Of a stretch of DNA of 64,000 nucleotides, positions 34,378 through 44,714 are shown in pieces. The notes below the pieces were generated by a model that worked only from the letters and a program-made list of their open reading frames with translations, ran no database searches and had not been told where the DNA came from. Position numbers and translations under genes: made by a program. The DNA is from Chryseobacterium sp. MEBOG06 (GTDB lineage Bacteria > Bacteroidota > Bacteroidia > Flavobacteriales > Weeksellaceae), in NCBI RefSeq assembly GCF_021869765.1, contig NZ_CP084580.1:1674001-1738000 (forward strand), given 5' to 3'. Positions within the stretch are counted from its first letter, which is position 1, and each line of letters opens with the position of its first letter.

Positions 34378-36414
34378 TTATCCGATCTCAATACCGTTTT
34401 CAACATTGCTGTCATCCGGTGTTACGAAAGATAATTTTCCGTCTGGTTTTGTTGTTAATAATAACATTCCCTGAGATTCAATTCCTCTGATTTTTCTTGG
34501 TGCAAGATTCAAAAGGATCATTACCTGCTTACCAATAACTTCTTCAGGGGTAAAGCTTTCCGCAATACCTGAAACAACAGTTCTTACATCTACTCCTGTA
34601 TCTACAGTAAGTTTTAATAATTTATCTGCTTTTTCTACCTTTTCAGCTTCTATAATAGTTGCTGTTCTAAGGTCTATTTTAGTAAAGTCATCAAACGTGA
34701 TTTCCTCTTTCATAGGGTTTGCGTTAGGATTTGTTTTTTTATTGTTTTGTTTTGTATTTTCCAGCTTTTGAATTTGAGCCTCGATTGCGCTGTCTTCAAT
34801 TTTAGTAAATAATAGAGGAGCTTCTTCAATTTTATGTCCGACTTCAATATGGATTTCAGTATTTTGTAAATCATTCCAATTCTTTTTCTCAATATTAAAG
34901 TATCCAAATAATTTTTCAGCTGAGAATGGCATGAATGGCTCACATAATTGAGCAACAACAGCAGAAATTTGAGCTCCGACAAACATTGCTTGGCCCGCCT
35001 CATTTGGATCATTCTTTATTGTCTTCCAAGGTTCTGCATTTTGAAGATATTGATTACCATAATCTACTAAAAGCATAAATGCATTTAATGCATTTCTAAA
35101 TTCATATTTTTCCAGGTAATTGTTAACGTCTTCAATCGCTGTTTTCATTGCAGCTTTGCTGGTATCATCTAAAACACCATTTGGAACTTTTCCTTCAAAG
35201 TTTTTGTTAGTGAAAGAAATAACTCTATTAATGAAGTTTCCAAATTTATTAACCAGCTCAGAATTATTCTTCGTCTGGAAATCCTTCCATGTAAAGTTGT
35301 TATCTTTAGTTTCCGGAGCGGATGAAAGAAGAGCATATCTTAAAACATCCTGTTGTCCAGGGAAGTCTTCCACATATTCATGAGCCCATACTGCCCAGTT
35401 TCTTGAAGTCGAAATCTTATCGTTCTCAAGGTTCAGGAATTCAAAAGCAGGAACATTTTTAGGCATAATGTAATCTCCGTGAGCCTTCATCATCGCAGGG
35501 AAAATAATACAGTGGAATACAATATTATCCTTTCCGATAAAATGTACCAGGTCACTGTTTTCACTCTGCCAGTAATCTTTCCAGTCTTTTCCATTTTTCT
35601 CTGCCCATTCTTTGGTGAAAGAGATATAACCGATAGGTGCATCAAACCATACGTACAATACTTTCCCATCTGCATTTGGAAGTGGAACCGGAACTCCCCA
35701 GTTCAGATCTCTGGTCATGGCACGAGGCTTAAGGCCGTCATTCAACCAGGATTTCACCTGCCCGTATACATTAGGCTTCCAGTCATCTTTATGACCTTCA
35801 ATGATCCACTCATTTAAGAAATCTTCATATTCATTTAAAGGCAGATACCAGTTTTTTGTTTCTTTAAGGATAGGAACATTTCCACTAAGCATTGATTTCG
35901 GATTGATCAGTTCCGATGGCGAAAGGGTAGAACCACATTTCTCACACTGGTCTCCGTATGCGTTTTCGTTGCCACAGTTCGGGCACGTTCCTACAATATA
36001 ACGGTCAGCAAGGAATTCTCCAGCCTGCTCATCAAAATACTGCTCAGAAACCTCCTCTGTGAATTTGCCTTTTTCATATAAAACCTTGAAGAAATCCTGA
36101 CTGGTTTCATAATGGTTCTTAGACGTAGTTCTTGAATATTCATCAAAGGAGATTCCCAGATCAGAAAAAGATTTTTTAATGATCCCGTGATATTTGTCAA
36201 CGATATCCTGAGGAGTAACCCCTTCTTTTTTAGCTCTTATAGTAATAGGAATCCCGTGCTCATCCGAACCACAGATAAACGCTACATCTTTTCCTAATCT
36301 TCTCTGAAATCTTGCGTAAACATCCGCAGGAATATAAACACCTGCCAAATGTCCTATATGAACCGGCCCGTTTGCATAAGGCAAAGCTGCCGTAATCATC
36401 TTTCTGTTTGACAT
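34378..36414 (-). CDS. metG: Methionyl-tRNA synthetase with C-terminal tRNA-binding domain
   Basis: 678 residues. HIGH-type motif YANGPVHIGHLAG near the start; zinc knuckle CPNCGNENAYGDQCEKCG (four Cys); KMSKS-type loop as KISTSRN; anticodon domain; and a C-terminal Trbp111/EMAP-like domain (FDDFTKIDLRTATIIEAEK...GIESQGMLLL). Charges tRNA-Met. CAAAGATA at 36435-36442 reads TATCTTTG on the minus strand and is the likely -7 box. Confidence 0.97.
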   Translation of the reverse strand: MSNRKMITAALPYANGPVHIGHLAGVYIPADVYARFQRRLGKDVAFICGSDEHGIPITIRAKKEGVTPQDIVDKYHGIIKKSFSDLGISFDEYSRTTSKNHYETSQDFFKVLYEKGKFTEEVSEQYFDEQAGEFLADRYIVGTCPNCGNENAYGDQCEKCGSTLSPSELINPKSMLSGNVPILKETKNWYLPLNEYEDFLNEWIIEGHKDDWKPNVYGQVKSWLNDGLKPRAMTRDLNWGVPVPLPNADGKVLYVWFDAPIGYISFTKEWAEKNGKDWKDYWQSENSDLVHFIGKDNIVFHCIIFPAMMKAHGDYIMPKNVPAFEFLNLENDKISTSRNWAVWAHEYVEDFPGQQDVLRYALLSSAPETKDNNFTWKDFQTKNNSELVNKFGNFINRVISFTNKNFEGKVPNGVLDDTSKAAMKTAIEDVNNYLEKYEFRNALNAFMLLVDYGNQYLQNAEPWKTIKNDPNEAGQAMFVGAQISAVVAQLCEPFMPFSAEKLFGYFNIEKKNWNDLQNTEIHIEVGHKIEEAPLLFTKIEDSAIEAQIQKLENTKQNNKKTNPNANPMKEEITFDDFTKIDLRTATIIEAEKVEKADKLLKLTVDTGVDVRTVVSGIAESFTPEEVIGKQVMILLNLAPRKIRGIESQGMLLLTTKPDGKLSFVTPDDSNVENGIEIG

Positions 36415-36746
36415 TTATAGTAAAGTTTTGACTGCAAAGATAAGGATTATCTCTTGAATACCGCTATTTGTGGACTTATTATGATTTGTAAGACAATTTA
36501 ATGAGCTGAACATGAAATAAAGTTAAACGTTTGTTTGACTTTGTGCTTAGCTTTCATACTATGTTATGTATTGCATAGGATCGTTTAATCTACTGGATTT
36601 TAGAAATCTAATCTATTTTAGCTTCGTAATATACATAAAATTATCTTAAATTATATTAATTTTATGATAATTATATTTTTTTTTTAAATTACCACTCTGG
36701 CTTTAGGCCAAAATTTGACTTAAAAAGAAACTATAAAAATAAGATT
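36415..36746. other. Promoter region of the starch locus, no gene
   Basis: 332 bases between divergent metG and susC, A+T rich. It holds the metG -7 box, an inverted repeat ATAAAATTA / TAATTTTAT (36635-36665), and TGGCTTTAGGCCA near 36699-36711. No perfect TAnnTTTG stands before susC, consistent with activator-dependent transcription. No regulator gene or RNA recognised. Confidence 0.5.
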
Positions 36747-39482
36747 GTGAAGAATTTTACAACAGTATTAAAAATCGCGCCCGCTTTTTTACTGGCCAGC
36801 ACAGTAATGCATGCGCAAACAAAGGACTCTCTTCCACAAGAAAAGAAAATTGAGGAAGTTGTACTGATTGGGTATGGTAAGCAGAAGAAGACAGACCTTA
36901 CCGGTTCGATATCTTCGGTTAGTTCCAAAGACTTTAATGGAGGGGCAGCTACTGCAGACCAATTAATAGTAGGAAAGACACCAGGGGTTCAGATAACTGG
37001 AAATAGTGGTGCCCCAGGAGCAGGTTCTACCATCAGAGTACGAGGGGGCTCTTCTTTTATAAATAATGACCCTCTAATTGTTATTGATGGTGTACCCATT
37101 GACTTTAATAGTTTAAGTGGTGCCACAAACCCACTATCATTAATTAACCCTAATGATATTGAAACTTTTGATATCTTAAAAGATGCTTCTTCAGCAGCTA
37201 TTTATGGTAACAGAGCTTCAAACGGGGTAATTTTGATTACAACAAAGAAAGGAACTGCGGGCAAGTTTAAAGTAAATTTTAATACCAATTTTTCCGTTTC
37301 TACCAAAATGAACAATGTGGATGTTTTGAATGGAGATCAGTTTAGGCAGTTTGTAAATTCCTTTGGAACTTCATTACAAAAAAGCTATTTAGGAACTTCA
37401 AATACAAACTGGCAAGATCTAATTTATCAGCAGGCATGGGGAACAGATAACAATGTTTCTTTTTCAGGAGGTGTTAAAGGACTGCCATATAGAGTATCCT
37501 TAGGATATAATGAGCAAAATGGAATTGTAAGAACGAATGATTTTAAAAGAACATCTTTAGGATTAAATTTCTCTCCTAAGTTTTTTGATAATCATTTAAC
37601 TGTTAATGGTAATTTCAAAGGAACTTTTACGGAAAATAGATTTCCTGATAAAGGCGCTATTGGAGCAGCAACATATTTTGACCCAACGCAGCCTGTATAT
37701 TCTGGAAACTCTAATTATGGGGGGTATTATGAATGGCTAGATCCTCAAAATCATGCTACAGGTCTGAATGTAAATGGTACTAGAAACCCACTGGGCTTGT
37801 TATATGGTAAAAGAGATCTTTCTTCTGTTTTTAGAGTTATTCCAAGTTTGCAACTGGATTATAAATTTCACTTTTTACCAGATTTAAGATTAAATGTTAC
37901 AGGATCCTATGATTATGCTAAAAGTGATGGCTCGGTAAATGTATCTAAGGACTATGCCCAAGGAATCGGAAGTTTAGGCTCTTATCGTTCTTATTCTCAG
38001 GAAATCAAAAGTAAATTATTTGAATCCTATTTAAATTACGTAAAAAAGATTGAAGCCATCAATACCAATGTAGATGTTATTGCTGGGTATTCTTATCAAG
38101 ATACTCATTCAATAACACCGGAAGCTCCAACGTATTATGGTAATCAAAAAACAGATTTTTCTACGCCAGGTGATACCCAAAGAACATTGGTGTCATTCTA
38201 TGCCAGAGGTATTTTTACGATTGCTAACAAATACGTGATTAATGGATCAATAAGAAGAGATGGATCTTCTACATTCTGGAATGGAACGGATAGAAATAAC
38301 CTTTGGGGAAATTTCCCGGCAGTATCAGTTGCCTGGAAGATTAACGAAGAGAGTTTCCTTAAAAATATTTCAAGTATAAACTCCTTAAAAATAAGAGCAG
38401 GATGGGGTAAAACTGGACAGCAGGAAACAGGTAATTTTTATCCAGCTTTTGGTTCCTATTCATATAGTAACAGCAGTACTGCTCAGTATCAGCTTGGAAA
38501 TAGTTTTTATACTTTGCTTCGTCCTGATGTTTATAATCCAAACCTGGTTTGGGAAACAACAACAACCAAAAACTTGGGATTAGATTTTGAAATTCTTAAC
38601 AGTAGAATTAGTGGATCTATAGATTATTTTGACAAAAAATCGGAGAACTTGATCGCAAAAGTTCCTACTTGGGCTGGAGATTTAAATAACTTTAATATTA
38701 AAAATGTTGGAATTATATCAAACAAAGGTTTTGAAGCGAACTTGAATATTATTCCAATTAAAAGTCAAAACCTAACTTGGGATGTTAATTTTAATGCAAC
38801 TAAATTTAATCCTAAAGTTACAAGCCTTTCACAATATGTAGATTCTGCATATAAAATTCCTGCTGGAAGCATTTCTGGAATTAATAATTATATTCAGGCA
38901 ATTACAGTAGGTCAGCCACTGAATGCATTCTACGTTTATCAACAAGTTTATGATGCCAATGGAAAACCATTAGATGGTGCCTATATTGATAGAAATGGAG
39001 ATGGAAAGATAACTGAAGATGATAAATACTTTTACAAGTCACCTACACCCGATATCATTTTAGGATTTTCTACAAAGGTTAAATTTAAGAATTGGGAGAT
39101 TGGTACGGCCCTCAGAGCTGTTTTGGGTAATTATGTATACAATAACTCTGCTTCTAACAGTTCAATAGCCAATATTCAGGCTAATAACTTCTTAAGCAAT
39201 ACCAATTCAAGTGTTTTGAATACTCAATTTGCTACTACACAACTATTTTCGGATATGTTTATTGAAGATGCATCGTTCCTAAGAATGGATAATCTTACAG
39301 TGGGTTATAATGCTGGCGAATTAATAGGAAAGGGAACTAATTTAAGAATCAATGCGATGGCTCAGAACGTATTTGTAATTACAAAGTACAAAGGTGTAGA
39401 TCCTGAAGTTTTTGGTGGAATTGATAATGGATTTTATCAAAGACCTAAAGTGTATTCAGTAGGGTTTAACTTCCAATTTTAA
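36747..39482 (+). CDS. susC: SusC/RagA-family TonB-linked outer-membrane transporter
   Basis: 911 residues, from GTG at 36747 (no ATG in reach). Signal peptide ends VMHAQ; the mature protein starts almost at once with the plug (KKIEEVVLIGYGKQKKTDLTGSISS), so it lacks the CarboxypepD_reg-like N-terminal domain of many SusCs. Plug motif VRGGSSFINNDPLIVIDGVP and the barrel ending YSVGFNFQF are present. With SusD it imports maltooligosaccharides across the outer membrane. First gene of the starch locus; 6 nt before susD. Confidence 0.94.
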   Translation: MKNFTTVLKIAPAFLLASTVMHAQTKDSLPQEKKIEEVVLIGYGKQKKTDLTGSISSVSSKDFNGGAATADQLIVGKTPGVQITGNSGAPGAGSTIRVRGGSSFINNDPLIVIDGVPIDFNSLSGATNPLSLINPNDIETFDILKDASSAAIYGNRASNGVILITTKKGTAGKFKVNFNTNFSVSTKMNNVDVLNGDQFRQFVNSFGTSLQKSYLGTSNTNWQDLIYQQAWGTDNNVSFSGGVKGLPYRVSLGYNEQNGIVRTNDFKRTSLGLNFSPKFFDNHLTVNGNFKGTFTENRFPDKGAIGAATYFDPTQPVYSGNSNYGGYYEWLDPQNHATGLNVNGTRNPLGLLYGKRDLSSVFRVIPSLQLDYKFHFLPDLRLNVTGSYDYAKSDGSVNVSKDYAQGIGSLGSYRSYSQEIKSKLFESYLNYVKKIEAINTNVDVIAGYSYQDTHSITPEAPTYYGNQKTDFSTPGDTQRTLVSFYARGIFTIANKYVINGSIRRDGSSTFWNGTDRNNLWGNFPAVSVAWKINEESFLKNISSINSLKIRAGWGKTGQQETGNFYPAFGSYSYSNSSTAQYQLGNSFYTLLRPDVYNPNLVWETTTTKNLGLDFEILNSRISGSIDYFDKKSENLIAKVPTWAGDLNNFNIKNVGIISNKGFEANLNIIPIKSQNLTWDVNFNATKFNPKVTSLSQYVDSAYKIPAGSISGINNYIQAITVGQPLNAFYVYQQVYDANGKPLDGAYIDRNGDGKITEDDKYFYKSPTPDIILGFSTKVKFKNWEIGTALRAVLGNYVYNNSASNSSIANIQANNFLSNTNSSVLNTQFATTQLFSDMFIEDASFLRMDNLTVGYNAGELIGKGTNLRINAMAQNVFVITKYKGVDPEVFGGIDNGFYQRPKVYSVGFNFQF

Positions 39483-39488
39483 TCTATT

Positions 39489-41087
39489 ATGAAAAATAAA
39501 TATTTATATAAAAAACTAATTATTGGGTCAATTACATTGTCCACTTTAATTTCGATAGGATCTTGTACTCAAGATCTTGAAAGAGAACCAACTTTAGGGT
39601 TAACCTCTACAGTATTATACAAGGATTTTAATAATTATAAACCTGCGTTAGCAAAAATTTATGCCGGATTGGCAATTGGTGGACAGGGAGATGAGAATAA
39701 TGGTGATGGAAATACAGATATCGGCGGTATTGATGGTGGGTTTTCTAATTATCTTCGTCAAATGTACAGTATGCAGGTTTTAACAACCGATGAGGCTATC
39801 ATTGCTTGGAGCGATGCAGGTCTTCCGGAAATGCATAATATGACCTGGAATTCTTCAAATCCATTTGTTGCTGCTATTTATTATAGGATATATAACGTTA
39901 TTGCAGTAAGTAATGAGTTTATCAAAAATACAACTGATGAAAAGTTGGCAACCAATGGAATTTCAGGAAGTAATCTTACTGAAGCAAAATATATGAATGC
40001 AGAAGCTAGATTTTTGAGAGCTCAATCTTACTATCATGCTTTAGACCTGTTTGGAAATGTTCCTTTTGTATTGGAAACTACTGATGTTATTAATAATCCG
40101 CCACCAAGAATTACAAGAACTGAACTATTCAAATTTGTAGAAACGGAATTGTTAGCATGTGCTAATAATTTAAAGGATGCTAGAACTAATGAATATGGTA
40201 GAGCAGATAAAGCTGCAGCATGGGCTTTATTAGCAAGATTATATCTCAATGCAAAAGTTTATACAGGTACAGAAAGAAATACAGACTGTATTACTTATTG
40301 TAATAAAATAATTAATACAGGATATACTCTGAAACCAAATTATGGTTCATTGTTTATGGCTGATAATAATTTGAGTAATCCAGAGGTGATTTTATCTGTT
40401 AATTATGACGGTATGCGTACCAAAACTTATGGAGGTTCAACTTTTATGGTGCATGCTGCTATTGGTGGTTCTATGCCGGCAGCACAATTTGGAGTCAACG
40501 GAGGCTGGGGCGGAATAAGAACAACAAAATCTTTTGTTAGCTTATTCAATGGAAATCCAAATGATCAGAGAGGTAATTTTTATACAAATGGGCAAAATCT
40601 GGAGATTAATGATATAACTGCATTTACTGATGGATATGCTTTTGTTAAATATAAGAATATAAAATATGCAGATAATACTCAGGGCTCAGACCCTACGGGT
40701 ACTTTTGTAGATGCTGATATACCACTTTACCGTTTAGCAGACATTTATTTAATGTATGGAGAAGCAGTTACCAGAGGTGGTTCAGGAGGTAATATTGGAA
40801 CGGCTTTAGGATATGTAAATGCTTTAAGAACGAGAGCTGGAGGAAATCAGGTAACATCAGTGAATACTGACTTTTTCTTAGATGAAAGAGCTAGAGAAAT
40901 GTCTTGGGAAGCAACCAGAAGGACGGATCTTATTCGCTATGGAAAGTTCACTTCAAGTTCGTATGTATGGCCATGGAAAGGAGGCGTAAAAGAAGGCAAA
41001 GGTGTAGATGAATATAGAAATCTTTTCCCTATACCAGCTAATGATATTGTAGCTAATCCTAATTTGGTTCAAAATCCTGGATACTAA
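39489..41087 (+). CDS. susD: SusD/RagB-family nutrient-binding lipoprotein
   Basis: 532 residues. Lipobox ISIGSC; SusD core with TPR-like helices (AKYMNAEARFLRAQSYYHALDLFGNVPFV) and the conserved C-terminal RRTDLIRYGKF...NLFPIPANDIVANPNLVQNPGY. It is the surface lid of the SusC pore. Starch specificity is inferred from the neighbouring GH97 and GH13 genes. Confidence 0.94.
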   Translation: MKNKYLYKKLIIGSITLSTLISIGSCTQDLEREPTLGLTSTVLYKDFNNYKPALAKIYAGLAIGGQGDENNGDGNTDIGGIDGGFSNYLRQMYSMQVLTTDEAIIAWSDAGLPEMHNMTWNSSNPFVAAIYYRIYNVIAVSNEFIKNTTDEKLATNGISGSNLTEAKYMNAEARFLRAQSYYHALDLFGNVPFVLETTDVINNPPPRITRTELFKFVETELLACANNLKDARTNEYGRADKAAAWALLARLYLNAKVYTGTERNTDCITYCNKIINTGYTLKPNYGSLFMADNNLSNPEVILSVNYDGMRTKTYGGSTFMVHAAIGGSMPAAQFGVNGGWGGIRTTKSFVSLFNGNPNDQRGNFYTNGQNLEINDITAFTDGYAFVKYKNIKYADNTQGSDPTGTFVDADIPLYRLADIYLMYGEAVTRGGSGGNIGTALGYVNALRTRAGGNQVTSVNTDFFLDERAREMSWEATRRTDLIRYGKFTSSSYVWPWKGGVKEGKGVDEYRNLFPIPANDIVANPNLVQNPGY

Positions 41088-41108
41088 TTTTAAAAAAAGA
41101 ATCTAAAA

Positions 41109-42185
41109 ATGAAACATTTCTTTAAAATATTAGCAATAGCATTCATTGGAATTTTTATTATTTCATGTGAAAAAGATGAAGATCAGGCTGTTATTACTGA
41201 AACTATAAAAAGTAAGGTTACACCGGATAAGACAACGATTGTTTTAGATAAGGCGAATCCTGATAATGTAGCTCTAAATATCACTTGGAATAAATCAACC
41301 TTTAATATACCTGTAGTTTATACACAACAAATACAGTTTGCAATTAAAGGTGAAAATTTTAAAGATGCCTCTACTACGGAAGTGACAACTTCACCATTAG
41401 CCTATACCAATAAACAGCTTAATAATATAGCATTGAGTTTAGGGGCAGCTACCAATGTGTCAGCAGAGATTGAAGTTAGAATAAGAACTTTGGTTGGGGC
41501 GGCACCTTTTTATTCTGATGTGACAACTTTAGTAGTAACTCCTTATCTTCTAGGACCTACTTATAAGTATACAGATCTTTATTTAATAGGTGATGCTACA
41601 TCAGCTGGTTGGGATAATAGTGAAACAAATGCGAAGTTCCTTCCTTTACAGAAAACAGCTGCAACGGGAGTATATTCTTATGTAGGGTATTTTGCACAGG
41701 GTGGTTTTAAATTAATTAAAACTCCAGGTTCTTGGGATACTCAATATGGCTTAGGCGGTTCTGCCGGAGCCTTAAGCACAAGTGCTACTTCTGGAAACAT
41801 TTCTGTATCAGCTGCAGGGTATTATAAATTAACGGTTGATACCAATGCTTTGACCTATACCTTTACTGCAATAGCACCTCCAACAGTTAGCTATACTACA
41901 ATTTCAATGATCGGAACAGCATCCGGAGATTGGAGTACAGATGTAGATCTTCAAAAGTCAACTTTTGACCCTCATATTTGGGTGAAGAAAAATGCGGCAA
42001 TGAATTCTGGTGAATTCAAGTTCAGAGCCAATCATGACTGGGGAACAAACTGGGGGAAAGCTCAGGAGTTTTTTGGAGTGGCAGAGCTTGGAGGAGGAAA
42101 TATTCCAGTAAGTGAAACCTTTAAATATGATGTGTATTTCAATGATATTACCGCTGAATATTCACTAATTCCAATATTTAAATAA
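41109..42185 (+). CDS. SusE/SusF-like starch-binding outer-membrane lipoprotein
   Basis: 358 residues. Lipobox FIISC; an N-terminal SusE domain (about residues 25-145, ending SDVTTLVVTPY), then two starch-binding repeats that start YTDLYLIGDATSAGW and TISMIGTASGDW and contain the Trp-rich FKLIKTPGSWDTQYG and FKFRANHDWGTNWG segments. It binds starch or maltooligosaccharide at the cell surface. 21 nt after susD. Confidence 0.9.
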   Translation: MKHFFKILAIAFIGIFIISCEKDEDQAVITETIKSKVTPDKTTIVLDKANPDNVALNITWNKSTFNIPVVYTQQIQFAIKGENFKDASTTEVTTSPLAYTNKQLNNIALSLGAATNVSAEIEVRIRTLVGAAPFYSDVTTLVVTPYLLGPTYKYTDLYLIGDATSAGWDNSETNAKFLPLQKTAATGVYSYVGYFAQGGFKLIKTPGSWDTQYGLGGSAGALSTSATSGNISVSAAGYYKLTVDTNALTYTFTAIAPPTVSYTTISMIGTASGDWSTDVDLQKSTFDPHIWVKKNAAMNSGEFKFRANHDWGTNWGKAQEFFGVAELGGGNIPVSETFKYDVYFNDITAEYSLIPIFK

Positions 42186-42211
42186 TAATAAAAATCAAAT
42201 TTAAAATAAAG

Positions 42212-42239
42212 CAAAGTGCTGCTTTACCGTGGCACTTTG
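42212..42239 (+). promoter_or_regulatory. Intergenic hairpin between SusE-like and GH97 genes
   Basis: CAAAGTGC / GCACTTTG stem, 12-nt loop, no T-tract. Probably an mRNA-stabilising or processing element rather than a terminator. Confidence 0.5.
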
Positions 42240-42265
42240 ATATTTTAAGTTAATAAATAGTCATT

Positions 42266-44422
42266 ATGAAGAAAATTACAGTTGGAGCACTTTTGCTCTC
42301 AATGATGTTTACAGGCGTGAAAGCCCAATCTTTAAAATCTCCGGACGGGAAGTTTGAAATGAGCTTTCAGCTGAAAGAAGGAGTGCCTTACTATAACCTG
42401 AAATATAACGGAGCCGTAGTAGTTGAAGATTCTAAATTGGGATTGAGATTATTTAAAGACACAGCCATCAAATTCGCTTCCGAAATTGCCAAGCCGGAAG
42501 ATGCAAAATACGACCTCAACAACGGTTTTGCAAAGGTAGATGAAAAAAGAGACTCTAAAAACGAGACCTGGCAGCCGGTTCTTGGTGAGAAAAAGAACTA
42601 TATCAATCATTATAATGAGCTTGCCGTTACACTGAATCAGGCTTCTACAGACAGAAGTATTGTGGTGAAATTCAGGTTGTTCAACGATGGCCTTGGGTTC
42701 AGATATGAATTCCCACAGCAAAAGAATCTTAATTATTTCGTGATCAGAGAAGAAGATTCTGAAATTGATTTTCCAACCGATATGAAAGCCTGGTGGATGG
42801 TGGCAGATTATGACTCTCAGGAATATCAGTATCAGGAAACAAAAGTTTCTGAAATTCCTTCACAGTGGGACAAGGCATATGACGCCAACGCCTCTCAGAC
42901 ATTGGTTAAAAATGCAGTGCAGTCTCCATTGATGCTGAAGAAAGAAGGGAAATCTCCTTTATATATCAACGTTGCCGAAGCCGCAGTATTGGATTATCCG
43001 GCCTCCCATCTGGAAGTGGATGCACAGAATTACAAATTCAAAACGCATTTGACAGCAGACAGACAGGGAGCAAAAGGATATATTCAGACGCCGTCCGTTA
43101 CACCTTGGCGAACCATCATTGTTTCTCCCAAAGCAGAAGAAGTGATGGATTCCAAAATGATCTTTAACCTCAATGAGCCTACAAAATATAAAGACACTTC
43201 CTACATTCACCCTACAAAATACATGGGAGTCTGGTGGGAAATGATCATCGGAAAATCACAGTGGGCGTATTCTACAGCAGAAAACGTTCATTTGGATAAA
43301 ACCGATTTTACAAAACTTACACCAAACGGAAAGCATGCAGCCAATAATACTAAAGTTAAAGAGTATATTGACTTTGCTGCGGAAAACGGATTTCAGGGAT
43401 TGCTTATTGAAGGCTGGAATATAGGTTGGGAAGATTGGTTCGGACACTCAAAAGAATTTGTTTTTGATTTCGTTACCCCTTACCCGGATTTTGATATCAA
43501 AATGTTGAATGATTATGCTCATTCAAAAGGAATTAAGCTAATCATGCACCATGAAACTTCAGGTTCTGCAACGAACTATGAAAGATGGGCAGACAAAGCC
43601 TTCCAGACGATGAATAAATATGGCTATGATGCTGTGAAAACAGGATATGTGGGAGATATTATCCCAAGAGGAGAGCACCATTATTCTCAATGGACCATCA
43701 ATCATTATTATAGAATTGCTGAAAAAGCAAATGACTATAAGATCATGGTCAATTCTCACGAGTCTGTACGTCCTACAGGAGAAAGCCGTACTTATCCAAA
43801 CTATATTTCTGCCGAAGCCGCACGTGGAACAGAATATGAAGCATTTGGAGGAAATAAGCCTGATCACCAGACTGTTCTTCCGTTTACAAGATGGATGGGA
43901 GGGTCTATGGATTATACACCGGGAATTTTCCAGACAAAATTAGACTATTATTTCCCTGGAGATACCCGTTTCGTAAAAACTACACTGGCCAAGCAGCTGG
44001 CTTTGTACGTTACAATGTACATGCCGCTTCAGATGGCCGCAGACCTTCCTGAGAACTACAAAAAACATATGGATGCATTCCAGTTTATCAAAGATGTAGC
44101 AGCAGACTGGGATGACACGAAAATCTTATCCGCAGAACCAGGAGATTATGTAATCACTGCCAGAAAAGCAAAAGGAACAGAAAACTGGTTTGTGGGAGGA
44201 ATTACCGATGAGAACAAACGTGAGTATACGGTAGATTTCTCATTCCTGGATAAAGGAAAAAAATATGAGGCAATCATCTATGAAGATGGAAAAGATGCAG
44301 ATTACATCAACAATCCTCAAAGCTATAACATCTATAAGAAAGAGATTACAAGCAAATCAAAAATTAATTTTAAAATGGTAAGAAGCGGAGGTTTCGCAAT
44401 TTCTATCAAGCCTGTAAAATAA
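42266..44422 (+). CDS. susB: GH97 alpha-glucosidase (SusB type)
   Basis: 718 residues with signal peptide (MMFTGVKAQ) and no lipobox, so periplasmic. The N-terminal beta-supersandwich is followed by a (beta/alpha)8 barrel. Acidic residues of the inverting subgroup are visible: LLIEGWNIGWEDW, IMHHETSGSAT and VNSHESVRPTGESRTYP, matching the Glu set of SusB. It releases glucose from the non-reducing ends of maltooligosaccharides. It is 81 nt after the SusE-like gene, separated by a hairpin. Confidence 0.94.
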   Translation: MKKITVGALLLSMMFTGVKAQSLKSPDGKFEMSFQLKEGVPYYNLKYNGAVVVEDSKLGLRLFKDTAIKFASEIAKPEDAKYDLNNGFAKVDEKRDSKNETWQPVLGEKKNYINHYNELAVTLNQASTDRSIVVKFRLFNDGLGFRYEFPQQKNLNYFVIREEDSEIDFPTDMKAWWMVADYDSQEYQYQETKVSEIPSQWDKAYDANASQTLVKNAVQSPLMLKKEGKSPLYINVAEAAVLDYPASHLEVDAQNYKFKTHLTADRQGAKGYIQTPSVTPWRTIIVSPKAEEVMDSKMIFNLNEPTKYKDTSYIHPTKYMGVWWEMIIGKSQWAYSTAENVHLDKTDFTKLTPNGKHAANNTKVKEYIDFAAENGFQGLLIEGWNIGWEDWFGHSKEFVFDFVTPYPDFDIKMLNDYAHSKGIKLIMHHETSGSATNYERWADKAFQTMNKYGYDAVKTGYVGDIIPRGEHHYSQWTINHYYRIAEKANDYKIMVNSHESVRPTGESRTYPNYISAEAARGTEYEAFGGNKPDHQTVLPFTRWMGGSMDYTPGIFQTKLDYYFPGDTRFVKTTLAKQLALYVTMYMPLQMAADLPENYKKHMDAFQFIKDVAADWDDTKILSAEPGDYVITARKAKGTENWFVGGITDENKREYTVDFSFLDKGKKYEAIIYEDGKDADYINNPQSYNIYKKEITSKSKINFKMVRSGGFAISIKPVK

Positions 44423-44437
44423 TTTGAAAATACACTA

Positions 44438-44485
44438 GGGTGCCCCGGCTCATTGGATTTTTCCATGTCCGGGGTATTTTATTTT
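44438..44485 (+). terminator. Terminator of the first starch operon
   Basis: TGCCCCGG / CCGGGGTA stem with a wide loop and T-rich run, 17 nt past the GH97 stop codon. Confidence 0.8.
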
Positions 44486-44623
44486 TTGTAAGAAATTATT
44501 CTTTAATACAGGTTAAGAATTCCCTATTTCAATTAATCTGAGTTTGGGTTAAGGAAATTAAAATTAATGTAGAATATATAGTTTTGTATTACCTTATAAT
44601 GTATTGAGGCTACCATACGCCTA

Positions 44624-44683
44624 AAAAAAAACTGGAAGAGCAAAATTATTTAGATCATAAATAACTTCACTCTTCCAGTTTTT
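44624..44683. terminator. Terminator of the sterol desaturase-family gene
   Basis: A long stem AAAACTGGAAGAG / CTCTTCCAGTTTT, with tracts on both sides and a weaker inner stem, between the convergent GH97 and minus-strand gene. Confidence 0.88.
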
Positions 44684-44714
44684 CTTCTTATTATATCTTT
44701 AGAATAAACTTGGA

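Noticed and set aside
36635..36665. ATAAAATTA / TAATTTTAT inverted repeat as the susC operator
   Set aside because: In sequence this A+T rich such repeats arise easily; kept only as a remark, not as a feature.
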